Of a stretch of DNA of 64,000 nucleotides, positions 31,117 through 40,780 are shown piece after piece; position 1 is the first letter of the stretch, and every line of letters begins with the position of its first letter. A program made the translations under genes and the position numbers. This DNA comes from Rebecca billardiae RCC1528. Lineage: Eukaryota; Haptophyta. The notes under the pieces are model-generated. The model worked only from the letters and a program-made list of their open reading frames with translations. It was not told where the DNA came from and ran no database searches. Location of the stretch: assembly GCA_965240325.2 (NCBI GenBank), contig OZ251223.1, positions 1,426,001-1,490,000 on the forward strand, in the 5' to 3' direction.

Positions 31117-31680
31117 TCACGCCAATGATTCGAGCTGCCCTCGAATGGCCAGTACTTCGCGCTGCAGCTGTGAAGCTCTCTGCGAGCGCTCCACCAGCCG
31201 GGCCTGCACGGCTTGCTGCAGAGCAGAACGCTCCCGAAGACGAGCGTCGAGCATGCCCACGAGGCGCTCCATGGCCTCTGCGCCGCGCTCTTCGAGCTGG
31301 ATCTCCTCGGCGAGATCATGGCCACGTTGTTCCTGCTCAGCCAGCTGCGCGCGCGCATGGTGGATTCCTTGCCGCACGCGCCTGTGCTGCGCAAGCTGAG
31401 CACTGGCTTGGCGTGAGCACTCAGCCGTTGCGGCAAGCGCGAGCTCGGCTTCCGTGCACAGTGCCTCGTGCTGCGCACGCAGCTGCGCGACGAGCGCTTC
31501 CAGCCACCTGCCATGCTCACGGAACTCGTGACGCATGAGCTGCAGCTTCTGCCGCAGCTCGACGCGCTCAACGAGTTGTGCGTGCACGGCGCGCGCAGTC
31601 TGCTCCAAGGCGGCCGCGTCCTCGAGGAGTGCCCGAGTACGCGATATGCGTGCGCTGCGAGGTCGCGATCGACGTGCCAT
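31117..31680 (-). CDS. Short coiled-coil orphan protein
   Basis: The ATG at 31680 gives 187 residues. After a basic MARRSRPRSARISRTRALL leader the rest is continuous predicted coiled coil rich in A, L, E, Q and R, with segments such as LVERVELRQKLQLMRHEFRE, LVAQLRAQHEALCTEAELAL and HDLAEEIQLEERGAEAMERL. No domain is recognised. It is divergent from a second coiled-coil gene of almost the same length (31959-32513) across a 278-bp spacer. A structural or cytoskeletal role is possible but not shown. Confidence 0.6.
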   Translation of the reverse strand: MARRSRPRSARISRTRALLEDAAALEQTARAVHAQLVERVELRQKLQLMRHEFREHGRWLEALVAQLRAQHEALCTEAELALAATAECSRQASAQLAQHRRVRQGIHHARAQLAEQEQRGHDLAEEIQLEERGAEAMERLVGMLDARLRERSALQQAVQARLVERSQRASQLQREVLAIRGQLESLA

Positions 31681-31958
31681 GGCTCACTCGTGCTGGTTTG
31701 CTGAGCTCGGGCGGCTGGGTGGTGACGCCGCTGCCATCATCGTCGTCGTTACTGTACCGCATCCTTCGCGGTGTCGTGATAGAATACGAGACTGCACGTA
31801 ACCGTATATCATGACGGATGTAATCTCGCCTGCCTGAGCTGTGTGCGTCTCTTATTCTTAGTAAACTGTACCATACCGTAATTACTGGAACGGTACACAC
31901 ACCAATTAGCACTTGTCACAGAAGAACTGCGTTCCGCTCGTTTTCGTAACGGCGCTCC
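31681..31958. promoter_or_regulatory. Shared upstream region of two divergent coiled-coil genes
   Basis: 278 bp between the two start codons. It is AT-richer than its flanks and contains the dispersed 33-nt element at 31839-31871. No canonical TATA box position could be fixed. Promoter function is inferred from the divergent layout only. Confidence 0.35.
31839..31871 (+). repeat. Copy 3 of dispersed 33-nt intergenic element
   Basis: Exact 33-nt match on the opposite strand to 7792-7824; core TGCGTCTCTTATTCTTAGT. It sits between two divergent gene starts. Confidence 0.75.
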
Positions 31959-32513
31959 ATGGCAGGCGGCGACGGTGTCATTCGTGAGTTACAGGTGCGA
32001 TTGTATCGAGATCGTGGCGATCTGCACCGCGTGACGTCGAGCTTGGAGGCGCTGCAGCTACAAGTGAGCGAGCATCGCGAACATCTCCTCGCTGCGGATC
32101 TGTGTGTGCAGTCAATGCAGCGACTGGAGGCGCAGTTTAAAGTGCAGCTGGCCACAGCTTCGGAACGCCTGGCAAGTGAACAGAACCGGTGCACGGAAGC
32201 GAGCGAGCTTCTCGCTCGCGCACACACGGAGAAATCAGACGTGCTTCATGAGCTGAAGGCGGTGGCGCAGCGTGCTGCCGCTGCCGACGCGCGCCTTGCT
32301 CACAGCCGAGATCGCCACATGCGAGCACGCGATTTGGCGCGCACACGTTTGAAACAGCTCAGTGTGCTTGAGAACGACATCAGGGCATCGGAGGGCAGGC
32401 TGCGGGAGGCGGAGGGACGGATTCGCGCGCTTCAGCGTGATCGCGAACGCTTGCGCGCGCAATCTGCCGCGTGGCAGCTCCTATCTGAGTCCGCTAGCCG
32501 CAATGGCCAATGA
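31959..32513 (+). CDS. Short coiled-coil orphan protein (divergent partner)
   Basis: The ATG at 31959 gives 184 residues, nearly all heptad-rich helix: VIRELQVRLYRDRGDLHRVT, LEALQLQVSEHREHLLAADL, HTEKSDVLHELKAVAQRAAA and EGRLREAEGRIRALQRDRER. No family recognised. Length and coiled-coil content mirror the divergent neighbour at 31117-31680, though I see no clear sequence similarity between them. Possible partners, by layout only. Confidence 0.65.
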   Translation: MAGGDGVIRELQVRLYRDRGDLHRVTSSLEALQLQVSEHREHLLAADLCVQSMQRLEAQFKVQLATASERLASEQNRCTEASELLARAHTEKSDVLHELKAVAQRAAAADARLAHSRDRHMRARDLARTRLKQLSVLENDIRASEGRLREAEGRIRALQRDRERLRAQSAAWQLLSESASRNGQ

Positions 32514-33166
32514 GTCCCGGAGCGGCCCGCGGTCCGGCGCGTGTTACTCGCGGCGGGCGCGGTCCGCGCGCGGGCCACGCAATCCCCGGCCCCGGCTCGT
32601 CAATGCTGAGTCACACCTCGGACGGTTCACGCCCCGGGCTGACGGGTCACAGTATCACGGGAGTGTGAGCCCGATCGAACGGCGGTCTGGCAGATGCAGC
32701 ATGAGGCACGCGGTCGACGGCCGGATGCCGGGACCCGCGTCGTCGTAACACGGACGCGAACTGACCGTATCAACAGATTCAACTTCCCGAAAACTTTGAA
32801 GAGTTCTGATTCCGTCAGACTTAATGACGCGTCTGACGCCCAGACCGCGTCACACAATACACATGATTCGCCATTCATCGGTGCAGCGCCCGGCCGTCGA
32901 GCTTCCGCTGCGGCTGGCGGCGATGCGGAGTGATGGGCGACTACGAGCGGGCGGGGGGCCAGGACAGGAGTCAGGACGACGGCGAGGAGCGCTCGCGGCT
33001 CGGATCGACTGGTGTTTGTTACGGTCCTGCTGCTCGATCTGCTGCGGCTACCGCGAGTCTTGCAGTGCGAGTGACCGTCTTCGGTCTTAGCATAAGGGCC
33101 TTACCGGTTACCGCATTACTAGGGCCGGCCTGGCTCAGTGGCTGCCCGTCGACAATGTGACACTAG

Positions 33167-33191
33167 TGCCACGTCGTTGAATATATATATA
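33167..33191 (+). repeat. Dispersed 25-bp AT-tailed motif, copy 1
   Basis: TGCCACGTCGTTGAATATAT and onward; matches 33974-34000 with one substitution. Confidence 0.65.
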
Positions 33192-33973
33192 CCGTACTGA
33201 GTACTGACCCGTCACCGAGTGACCGTGGCCTAACTGGCACTTCAGGAAAACTTAGGTCGCGTAGTCACTATATAGTCCCCTCCATCGACAGGCCGCGGGC
33301 CTCCTCGGGACTCGGAATCCGGGACCCGGCCTGCTACTCGGTCAGGAGCGCGCAGCCATCTCATTCCGTTAACTAACAGAAACAGTAACTGCGCGGGCTC
33401 AGAGTCAGACACAGCCACTGAGACTCCGAGTGGCACAGACCGAGTCAGCTCCGGCGACTAACGGACCGAGCTGCCAGTGGCCGCGCGCTCGGACCCGGGC
33501 TGGGCGGCTGAGTCACTCTCCGGGTTCATCTAGTGAATAACTAACAGTTCTGTACGGTCTTAGGCTTAGCCTGTGAGTGAGTCGGTGACTGTGTGTCGAA
33601 AGTCCGACTAAGACAGAAAATCCGAGAATAGTTAAATATTAATATATATGACCTCATCCTCATCCAGGCGCCCACGCGGGCGCACGGGGGCGACAGCCGC
33701 GGCTGCCGCTTGCCGGAGCTGCTCGCCGCTAGGTCGGCGGGCGGCGACATCGACTACGACCTCACCCTCATCCAAGTGCTCCGGAAGGCGCTCGGCCGCG
33801 GCGGCATCTGCCGTCGCTGCCGCGTCGGCCCCAGGCCGAGGCCGGTGCTCCGCATCCCGGCCCCGCTCCCGTAGGGGGGCAGGGCTGCGGGTGGCGCACT
33901 GTCTGACCTGGACGGAAGGCGCGGACGCATTCTATGTGTCTGTTGCACTCTGAGCCTGACGCTTGTCCGATGC

Positions 33974-34000
33974 TGCCACGTCGTTAAATATATATATATA
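33974..34000 (+). repeat. Dispersed 25-bp AT-tailed motif, copy 2
   Basis: TGCCACGTCGTTAAATATAT and onward; second copy of the motif at 33167-33191. Confidence 0.65.
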
Positions 34001-34133
34001 GTCTATTACTGATGTATATTAATTAGGCTCAGTATAACATAAACATGCAGTCACCTAATTGTTATGCGGATTGGCATCTCAATGCTAGTGTACACTCGGT
34101 GTCGAAGCCGTCTTATCAACAGTGCATACCACG

Positions 34134-34955
34134 TCACCTCGACATGTAGACGATGGGTGACGAGCCTGTTGCTGAGTCACTGCGTGTGGTCGTCGGCGGT
34201 TTGGCAGTGGCGGCGGCCTGCAGCACGTCTCCGTGCCGTCGGGCTCCGGCACAGGCATCCGGCTCTCCGCAAAGGGGCGCATCCATTGTGCGGCTCATTT
34301 CTGCGACGTCATCCAGGGGCTCGTCGCACGCCGCGTCGGTCGTGAGCTCGTGGCTGTGCCGCTCTGAGCCGAAGCGCTGCCATTCGCTCGCCGCGCCGGT
34401 GCTGTGCGAGTCCTCGCGCACGAGCCAGTGGTCCGCGGTGCGCAGGCGCGTGCGCTCCATCTTCGCCTCGGGGAACGAGCGCCGGGCGGGCGCGCGCGCC
34501 GGCGATGGCTCGCGTGCGGAACACCACGAGTGCTCCTCGCTCGTCACTCGCGTCGCTGAGGCGGCGAGTGACTCGAACGAGCCCGAGCACGACGCCACCT
34601 TTGGCATGCCCGCGAGTGCGTTGGGTACACAGCGCGTGTAGGACGGCGGCGTGTGTGAGGACTTGCCGAGGCGGTCGCGCGACAGTGTGGGGCTCACGCT
34701 GGATGACCTCGTTCGGTCGCCATCGCGTTCACGAACGCCACTTTCCGAGCCCGACTCGTCCTCTGGCTCGCTCATCGGCCCTTCCAGTGGCGGCTGACGC
34801 CGGGCCCAGAGCGCGGCGCATCGCGCGGTCGCGTCGGTGTTGGTCGGGGTGAGGTTGCCCGAGCGGCGTCGCTTGAGCTTGGCAAGCGTGCGCATGCCCG
34901 GGGGCGTGGTCGCCAGCGAGAGCGAGGCAAGCACGGCGGCAGGGCTATTGCTCAT
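34134..34955 (-). CDS. Hypothetical Ser/Thr-rich disordered protein
   Basis: The ATG at 34955 gives 273 residues dominated by Ser, Thr, Arg, Ala and acidic residues. Candidate phosphorylation-like patches include TRSSSVSPTLSRDR and EPEDESGSESG; RRRSGNLTPTNTD lies near the N-terminus. No folded domain or membrane segment is visible. The composition is that of an intrinsically disordered regulatory protein, and local codon use looks coding. Function unknown. Confidence 0.5.
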   Translation of the reverse strand: MSNSPAAVLASLSLATTPPGMRTLAKLKRRRSGNLTPTNTDATARCAALWARRQPPLEGPMSEPEDESGSESGVRERDGDRTRSSSVSPTLSRDRLGKSSHTPPSYTRCVPNALAGMPKVASCSGSFESLAASATRVTSEEHSWCSAREPSPARAPARRSFPEAKMERTRLRTADHWLVREDSHSTGAASEWQRFGSERHSHELTTDAACDEPLDDVAEMSRTMDAPLCGEPDACAGARRHGDVLQAAATAKPPTTTRSDSATGSSPIVYMSR

Positions 34956-36972
34956 CGTGACGGGCGCGGTGGGCGCCAGGGTTGTCGTGGTTGCTGGTGC
35001 GTTGGAGCTACTTCGGTAGGTCGCGAGTACTCTGGTAGAGTCGTAGGTGGGCGAGGGTACCTAAGAATGTGGGCGGGGTTCCACCTCAATAATTGTGTCG
35101 GCCGATCTGACAATCTCGGCGGTGATGAAAGCCGAGCACGTATTCCGGACTGGTTCATTACCGCGTTCATTGGCCACTCAAAGAGGAAGAGCTGGCCGGG
35201 AAACAAATTCTACCACAATCTCGGGCACGTGAGATCTCAATCGCGTGCGAGATCGTCGGCTTGGGGGGGTTTATAACCGGGATGTGTGGTTGTGGTGATT
35301 GTCCGGGTATGGCGCGCGATGATTTTCTGTAGTCCCGAGCACGTAAACGCGGCTATCTCTCTTCTCCCGAGCTGACTTTGGAGAGTTGTAAACGCCACGC
35401 TGACGAGCTCGATGGAGAGATCGCTCGAAATCCAAACCCGAGACATAGGACTGTATTCAACGTTACAAGTGATGAATAATCGCTGCATGGTTGTGATGCA
35501 AATCACGGCTGTAGGTAGGCCAACTCTTTTTAACTCCCCGGCTAATAATGGGTCAACGACGCTTGGTCAACCAAAAATCTGGCGAAATCTGCGTAATTAT
35601 CTTTCAGCAGACTGTCTTTTTCGGGACTATGGTAAGCACCAGATCGACATCTTGCCAGATCGACATCTGCCGCGCTCCGGACTTTGGTTGGGCGCGACGA
35701 ACGAAAAGCGATGGCGGGCGTGACTGCGCCTCGCGCACTCGGCCTTTGGGTGGTGTGCTCGCGACGTCGGCGTTGTTGGGGCGGTCGAGCCGGCGGGCAC
35801 AGGGAGGCCGTCAAAGTCGACGAGCGTTCGCTCGCGCGACGCGGCCGCGGGCGTTCGGATGGTCCAGCCAGCACTCGTCCCCGCGCTGCGGCGTGTCGTC
35901 GTCCGTCCGGGCAGCGGCCGCGGCGCCGCAGAGCACGGCCAGCTCTGCAGGGACATGCACTGCTCCATGATCGTCCAGCTGGCATCGAACCGTCTCGCTG
36001 CACATCCGCTGACGTTCGCCTCGGATGCGGCCGCGCGCCGCCGCTCGAGCTCGCCCTTCGGCTGTCGGCAAGACAGGGACTCGATCGGGCAGCTCAGCAT
36101 GAGATGACGATGACGCCGCAGCTCCAGCACGTGCAGGGCGCGCGGGTGGCTTGCCAACCGCGTGCTATGACCGGCGTTGGCCTTGCCAGCTGCATAATCT
36201 ATGACAACGCGCTGACCTCGAGCGCATGGTCGCGCGGGGCCGAACAACAAGAGCACTATGCAGCACTCTTACAAGCCGCCTCACCGAGTTGTCAACGCAG
36301 CCGGCCCGGCACGACTGCCAGGCGAGCGGGGCTCCGAGGTGTCCTTGTCAATGCGGTGGTGCCCGCGTGATCCTTTGCCCGATGGTCCTGGCGCCCCCAC
36401 CCAGGACGAGTGGGGCCGAACAACACTTTTAGCAGCACTCTCCCGAGCCGCGCCTCAGCCGTCAACGCGCGAGCCGCGCCTCAGCCGTCAACGCGCAGCG
36501 CCGGCCCGGGCACGACCGTGCCACGAGCGGGGCTCCGAGTTGCCTCCTTGTCCCGAATGCTGTGGTGCCCGCACCGGATCCTTTGCCCGATGGTCCGGCC
36601 GCGCCCGCCCGGGACGAGCGGGGCAGAACAGCCTGGTAGTGGTTTAGATGATACCGTTCATCCCCCCTGCCCCCCGGCCCCGGACCAGGGCGACCACGCG
36701 CACGACGGTGAGTCGGGTGAGTCAAGGGTTGGTCCGTCAGTGCGGTCCGGCCAAGGGCCGTAGTCCGGCTGCAGACTGGCCAGCTGCCCAGTGCCCAGAC
36801 CACGCCTCCCTTCGCCAAGTCCCTTGGTGTCCACGACTGACTGACTCTGCACGAGTGCATATCCGGACCTACTCCGCTGGGCGCTGGCGCGACCGAGCCA
36901 CCCGGACCTCCTGCCGCAAACGGGATACCCCCGCTCGCGGCCGAGTGGCGGTGCGGTGCGTCACCGAGAGGC
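34956..36972. other. Intergenic region with imperfect duplication, no gene supported
   Basis: 35060-35640 is AT-richer with stops in all frames. 35640-36250 is GC-rich with fragmentary protein-like text on the minus strand that changes frame, possibly a decayed gene. 36301-36631 holds an imperfect duplication listed separately. Confidence 0.45.
36301..36631. repeat. Imperfect direct duplication of about 130 bp plus 26-bp tandem pair
   Basis: 36301-36426 and 36502-36631 share blocks GAGCGGGGCTCCGAG, GTGGTGCCCGC, GATCCTTTGCCCGATGGTCC and GGACGAG-GGGGC-GAACA. Between them a 26-bp unit starting CGAGCCGCGCCTCAGCCGTC is perfectly repeated at 36444-36469 and 36470-36495. Confidence 0.8.
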
Positions 36973-38013
36973 ATGATGCTCCTCCTCGCGCTCCTACTCG
37001 CGAGCGAGGGGGTGGCGGGGGGCGGCTCGTGCGCGCGTGGGCACGTGGGCGCACGCGAGGGTGCGGCGAGGGCCGGCTCGTGCGCGCGCGCTCACGTGAG
37101 CGCTCCCAGACGCGTGTCAGCCGTGGGGTCCACGCTGATGCCCGCGTCCGCGAGGGTGAGGCGAGTGCCGCACGTGCGGCGAGCTGCCGTCCAGTGCAAG
37201 GGTCGGTGGGGGTACCGCAAGTTCGACGTGAGCATGTGGTATCCGAACGCAGACCTGTCGTCGCCCGCGGACGCCGAGTGGATCAGCGCGTATGCCCCGC
37301 ATCACACCAAGCTGCAGCAGCTCGAGCTCGAGGTGGAGCGCTGCGAGTTCCTGCTGGACGAGGCGGTCGCCAAGGAGTCGTACGACGAGGCCGAAGGGCT
37401 GCGCGAGCGCATCGAGCGGCTGCGGGCGACACACCCGATCTGGTCGGTCGAGGAGGACCTCTCCGACGCGATCGTCCGCGGCGACTTCGACACGGCCCAG
37501 CGCCTGCACTCGCGGCTGGAGGACATCCGGTGGAACCTCGGGCTGCCACGGTTTCTCGTCGGCCAGGTGGTCCAAAACAGGCAAGGCGACTGGCGCGGCG
37601 TCGTCGTCTCCGTCGACCTGCACTGCCAGATGGACGAGCGGTGGCTCAAGGAGGCGTACGAGGCGAACGCGCTGCGGCTCGATGAGCACGCAGCCAACGC
37701 GCAGCCGTGGTACACCTGCCTCGTGGACGTGCGCGATGACGAGCTCACGCCTCGCGAGCTCTACACGCACCAGGTGAACCGCTACTCGCAGGAGACGCGC
37801 CCGCCCGTGTACCTGCCGCAGGAGGCCATCGCGGTTTGCCAGGACGACAATGCAGGCTTCGAGCACCCGCTGCTGTCCTCCCTCTTTGAGTCCGCAACCG
37901 CCGCGCCTGCGCCGTCTGGCACGCCGGTCGGCCTCGGCGTGCGCTTCAAGCCGACGATCAAGTTGCGATTCTGGCAGCGTGCGCAGCATGCGCGCCTGCA
38001 GAGGCGGCGATAG
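36973..38013 (+). CDS. ClpF-like plastid protein: UVR motif plus YccV/HspQ-like domain
   Basis: The 346-residue product starts with a signal-peptide-like MMLLLALLLASEGVAG and a basic low-acid stretch, consistent with bipartite plastid targeting. A UVR motif helix (LELEVERCEFLLDEAVAKES, about residues 115-148) is followed by a short helical linker and a YccV/HspQ-like domain (about 193-300): FLVGQVVQNRQGDWRGVVVS, WYTCLVDVRDDELTPRELYT, VYLPQEAI. UVR plus YccV is the architecture of plant ClpF, which works with ClpS to deliver substrates to the chloroplast Clp protease. That role is inferred from architecture. The C-terminus ends in a basic LRFWQRAQHARLQRRR tail. No intron. Confidence 0.82.
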   Translation: MMLLLALLLASEGVAGGGSCARGHVGAREGAARAGSCARAHVSAPRRVSAVGSTLMPASARVRRVPHVRRAAVQCKGRWGYRKFDVSMWYPNADLSSPADAEWISAYAPHHTKLQQLELEVERCEFLLDEAVAKESYDEAEGLRERIERLRATHPIWSVEEDLSDAIVRGDFDTAQRLHSRLEDIRWNLGLPRFLVGQVVQNRQGDWRGVVVSVDLHCQMDERWLKEAYEANALRLDEHAANAQPWYTCLVDVRDDELTPRELYTHQVNRYSQETRPPVYLPQEAIAVCQDDNAGFEHPLLSSLFESATAAPAPSGTPVGLGVRFKPTIKLRFWQRAQHARLQRRR

Positions 38014-38967
38014 CATGTTTGACCCACGTACGGTCACCCGCCAGGCAGAGTGTCGCCTCTGCAGGCACGGTCACACTCGCCACTACACTGTCACTCACGT
38101 CTCACTGAGTCACTATTTAAAACCGTGCTGTGAACGTCACTGTTTAAATAATTATGGCGCACGGCCCCCCCCCCGAAAGGTCTGAGCGTGAGCGAAAGCC
38201 GGGGGGGGGGGGGGGGGGGGGGGCGGCGCACGTGCTCCGCAAAATCAAAAAGAGGATGCGCGCAGGATTTTGGGGATTTTTCCGGTAGGTGGCCACCGCG
38301 TATGAGTGGATATCGCTGCCGCAATGATTGCGTTTGTACTGCCCCTTAATTTTAACGATAGTAACACTTAGGGGAATGCAGGGTGGAATAGCACATAACA
38401 CCAGCCGTGTGTTAGAACATTCCGTCATACTAAGATGCCTGAATTGTAAGAGCCTGAAACAGCTCGCCAACCATAGAAACGATAGGTCGCCGTCAGCTTT
38501 GATTCACGCGCTTCTGAAAAACAGCGTTTTAGATTAGACGCATCCCTCTTCTCTTAAGAGAACTGCGCTTCAAAAACACCGTTTCAACGAAAGACGATCG
38601 CCCGCCATTCAACTGAAACGAGATTCTGCATAAAGCGAACCAAACATTTGGTTCGGTGGCAATCCAATTCTTGTATTTCAGATGAACGACACAGCCTGAA
38701 GGCGAACATTCTCGCTCTCGACCCATATGATCATTTGTTGATGAGGCCTGAATTCGCTCATCAACAATGATGGCAGCGACGCGATATTAATATATATGGT
38801 ATTGCGCGGGTAGCTTGAATCGACGTTCCCGCGCGCCCTGGTTCATACGGTTATCAAGGTGGTAAAGTTTTATAATGGTACGAGCTAACGAACCGTCATT
38901 TCTGGGCTCTCTGCCTATCTCATCTCTGTCCGTTTTTGGACGGTTGTCGCCTTAATCACATACTCAA
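38014..38967. other. Intergenic region: poly-G tract then an AT-richer insert
   Basis: A run of over 20 G with one interruption lies at about 38201-38224. From about 38240 to 38960 the GC content is clearly lower than in either flank and codon-like structure is absent. The insert may be foreign or ancient non-coding DNA. A 21-bp motif ACTATTTAAAACCGTGCTGT plus G at 38112-38132 recurs at 40991-41011. Confidence 0.5.
38112..38132 (+). repeat. Dispersed 21-bp motif, copy 1
   Basis: ACTATTTAAAACCGTGCTGT plus G; exact match at 40991-41011, with weaker similarity (CACTGTT...ATGGCGC) continuing for about 25 bp. Confidence 0.7.
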
Positions 38968-38968
38968 G

Positions 38969-39450
38969 GGTCACGAGGGGAGGCGGCCCGACCTTCGCCG
39001 GGCCGCTCGCGCCGGGCGCTCCTGCGGCCGTGAGGTCGGGTAGTGCGGAGGCGGCGCGGGGCTTGAGCCGTCGCAGAGCCTCCCGGCGCTCCTCGCTGCG
39101 CCGCGCGCCCGGGCGCGCCGTCGCAGCTGCGCACGCATGACTCGAAGAGTCGAAGGGTCACGAGCTCGGAGAGGCGGCCCGACCTTATTCGCCGGGCCGC
39201 TCGCGCCGGGCGCTCCTACGGCCGTGAGGTCGGGTTGCGGAGGCGGCGCGGGGCTTGAGCCGTCGCAGAGCCTCCCGGCGCTCCTCGCTGCGCCGCGCGC
39301 CCGGGCGCGCCGTCGCAGCTGCGCACGCATGACTCGAACGGAGTCGAAGGGTCACGAGCTCGGAGAGGCGGCCCGACCTTCGCCGGGCCGCTCGCGCCGG
39401 GCGCTCCTGCGGCCGTGAGGTCGGGTTGCGGAGGCGGCGCGGGGCTTGAG
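38969..39450. repeat. Tandem repeat, about 190-bp unit, two and a half copies
   Basis: Units start GGTCACGAG at 38969, 39156 and 39350, spaced 187 and 194 bp. Shared text includes GAGGCGGCCCGACCTT, CGCTCGCGCCGGGCGCTCCT and GCGCACGCATGACTCGAA. The third copy stops after GGCGCGGGGCTTGAG, exactly where the NACHT-WD40 pseudogene begins, so the repeat junction may mark an insertion or deletion breakpoint. Confidence 0.88.
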
Positions 39451-40780
39451 CGCGGAAGCGGTGGTGCGAGGCCGGCTCGGCGCGGCGGGGCGCACGCTCG
39501 ACGCGCGGCAGGCCGAGGCGGTGCGCTCGGCACACGGAGAGACGCCGAGCGCGCTGCACGCCGTGCTGCTCGCCGACGCGGCGGCGGAGTGGCGCTCGGG
39601 CGAGCCGCCGCCCGCGCACCTGCCCGCCGACGCGCGCGCCGCCGTCGCCGCCACCTTCGAGCGCGTCGAGCGGCTGCACGGCGCGATGCTCGTGCGTGCG
39701 GCGCCATCTGCGCGTCGCGCCGCGGCCTCTCGAGTGCCGAGCTGGAGGACTCGCTCCCTCTGCACGAGGACGTGCTGGGCGTCCGTGTTCGAGTTCTGGG
39801 TGCCGGCGGTGGTGCGGCTGCCCGTGTGGCTCGCCGTGCGCGACGCGCTTGGCTCGCTGCTCGCCGGCGGCGACGGCCCTTTGCGCTGGTACCACCGTCA
39901 TCAGGTGGCCGAGGCGGCGGCGGCACGGTGCGCCCGCGCGGCCGACGCGCACGCGCTCGCGGATTTCTGGGCTGGCACGTGGGCGGGCGAGGCCGCCAAA
40001 CCGCTGCGCCACCCGAAGGCCACCGGCGGCGAGGACGGGCGGCGGCGCGTCGCGCCGCAGCCCCTGCTCCTCTCCGCCACGCGCCTCGGCCTTCGCCGGC
40101 CGCAACGCCGCCGTGCTCAATGTGCGCCGGTGCGAGGAGCTAGTGCAAGCGCTGCTCGCGGCCGGGCGCGCCGCCGACGCGGCGCGCGAGCTCACCGACG
40201 CGGGCGCGGACGGGTGGGAGGCGCGCGCGCGGCACGGCCTCGAGACCAAGTACGTGCGCGACCTCGCGGACACGGCCGCGGCGCTCGCCGACGCCGACGC
40301 GCGCGGCGGCGGCGGCGGCGAGCCGGGCGCGGCCGCGCGCGCGGAGGCTGCAGCGCTGCGCGCGCGCGTCGCAGACTGGCTGCAGCTCGCGCGGCTGAGC
40401 GCCTCCGCCGCCGCCGCGGCGCCGGGCCGCTGCCTCGCGCTGTGCCTCGAGCAGCCGGTTGGCTCGGCGCCGCACGAGTCCGCGTGGGCGCGGCGCGCGC
40501 CGCGCGCCGCGCACCCGGCCGCCCGCGCCAGCTGGGCGCGCGGGCGCGAGCACTGCGCGCGAGCGCCCCTGCTCGCCGCGCGCGGGCCGTGCGAGGCTGT
40601 GCTGCTAGCGCACGCCGGCTGGGTGGAGGCGGTCGCACTCTCGGCCGACGGGCGCGTCGCGGCGAGCGCGGGCGACGACAGCGACGCGGTCGTGCGGCTG
40701 TGGGCGTGGGACACCGCCGAGTCGCCTGCGTGCGCGCGCTCGAGGGGCACTCCGGCTGCGTGAAGACTGAATGAATGAAG
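39450..40780 (+). pseudogene. NACHT-WD40 (STAND NTPase, NWD/NPHP3-like) gene fragment with frameshifts
   Basis: Protein similarity to the winged-helix and linker region of NACHT-WD40 proteins is spread over several frames. RQAEAVRSAHGETPSALHAV and THL-type helices come first. Then a second frame has AICASRRGLSSAELEDSL (the conserved ARRGLSEAEL element), the first frame resumes with SVFEFWVPAVVRLPVWLAVR, and a third frame has AAVLNVRRCEELVQALLAAG and the start of a WD40 blade, WVEAVALSADGRVAASAGDD and VVRLWAWDT. It stops after part of one more blade (RALEGHSGCV). The NTPase core and most blades are missing, and frames shift at least three times, so it is a dead fragment. Confidence 0.75.

Larger units (their letters stand above)
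32514..34133. other. Intergenic region with a repeated AT motif and a protein-like fragment
   Basis: The sequence TGCCACGTCGTT followed by A or G and an AATATATATATA tract occurs at 33167-33191 and again at 33974-34000. Between about 33640 and 33880 a plus-strand frame reads LPELLAARSAGGDIDYDLTL and IQVLRKALGRGGI, which looks like part of a broken gene but has no start or continuation. No intact gene is seen. Confidence 0.45.

Noticed and set aside
33130-33145. tRNA A-box-like TGGCTCAGTGG
   Set aside because: No downstream B-box or acceptor stem pairing.
35542-36256. Minus-strand frames with protein-like pieces
   Set aside because: Pieces switch frame, lack a start and show no family signature; noted only as a possible decayed gene.
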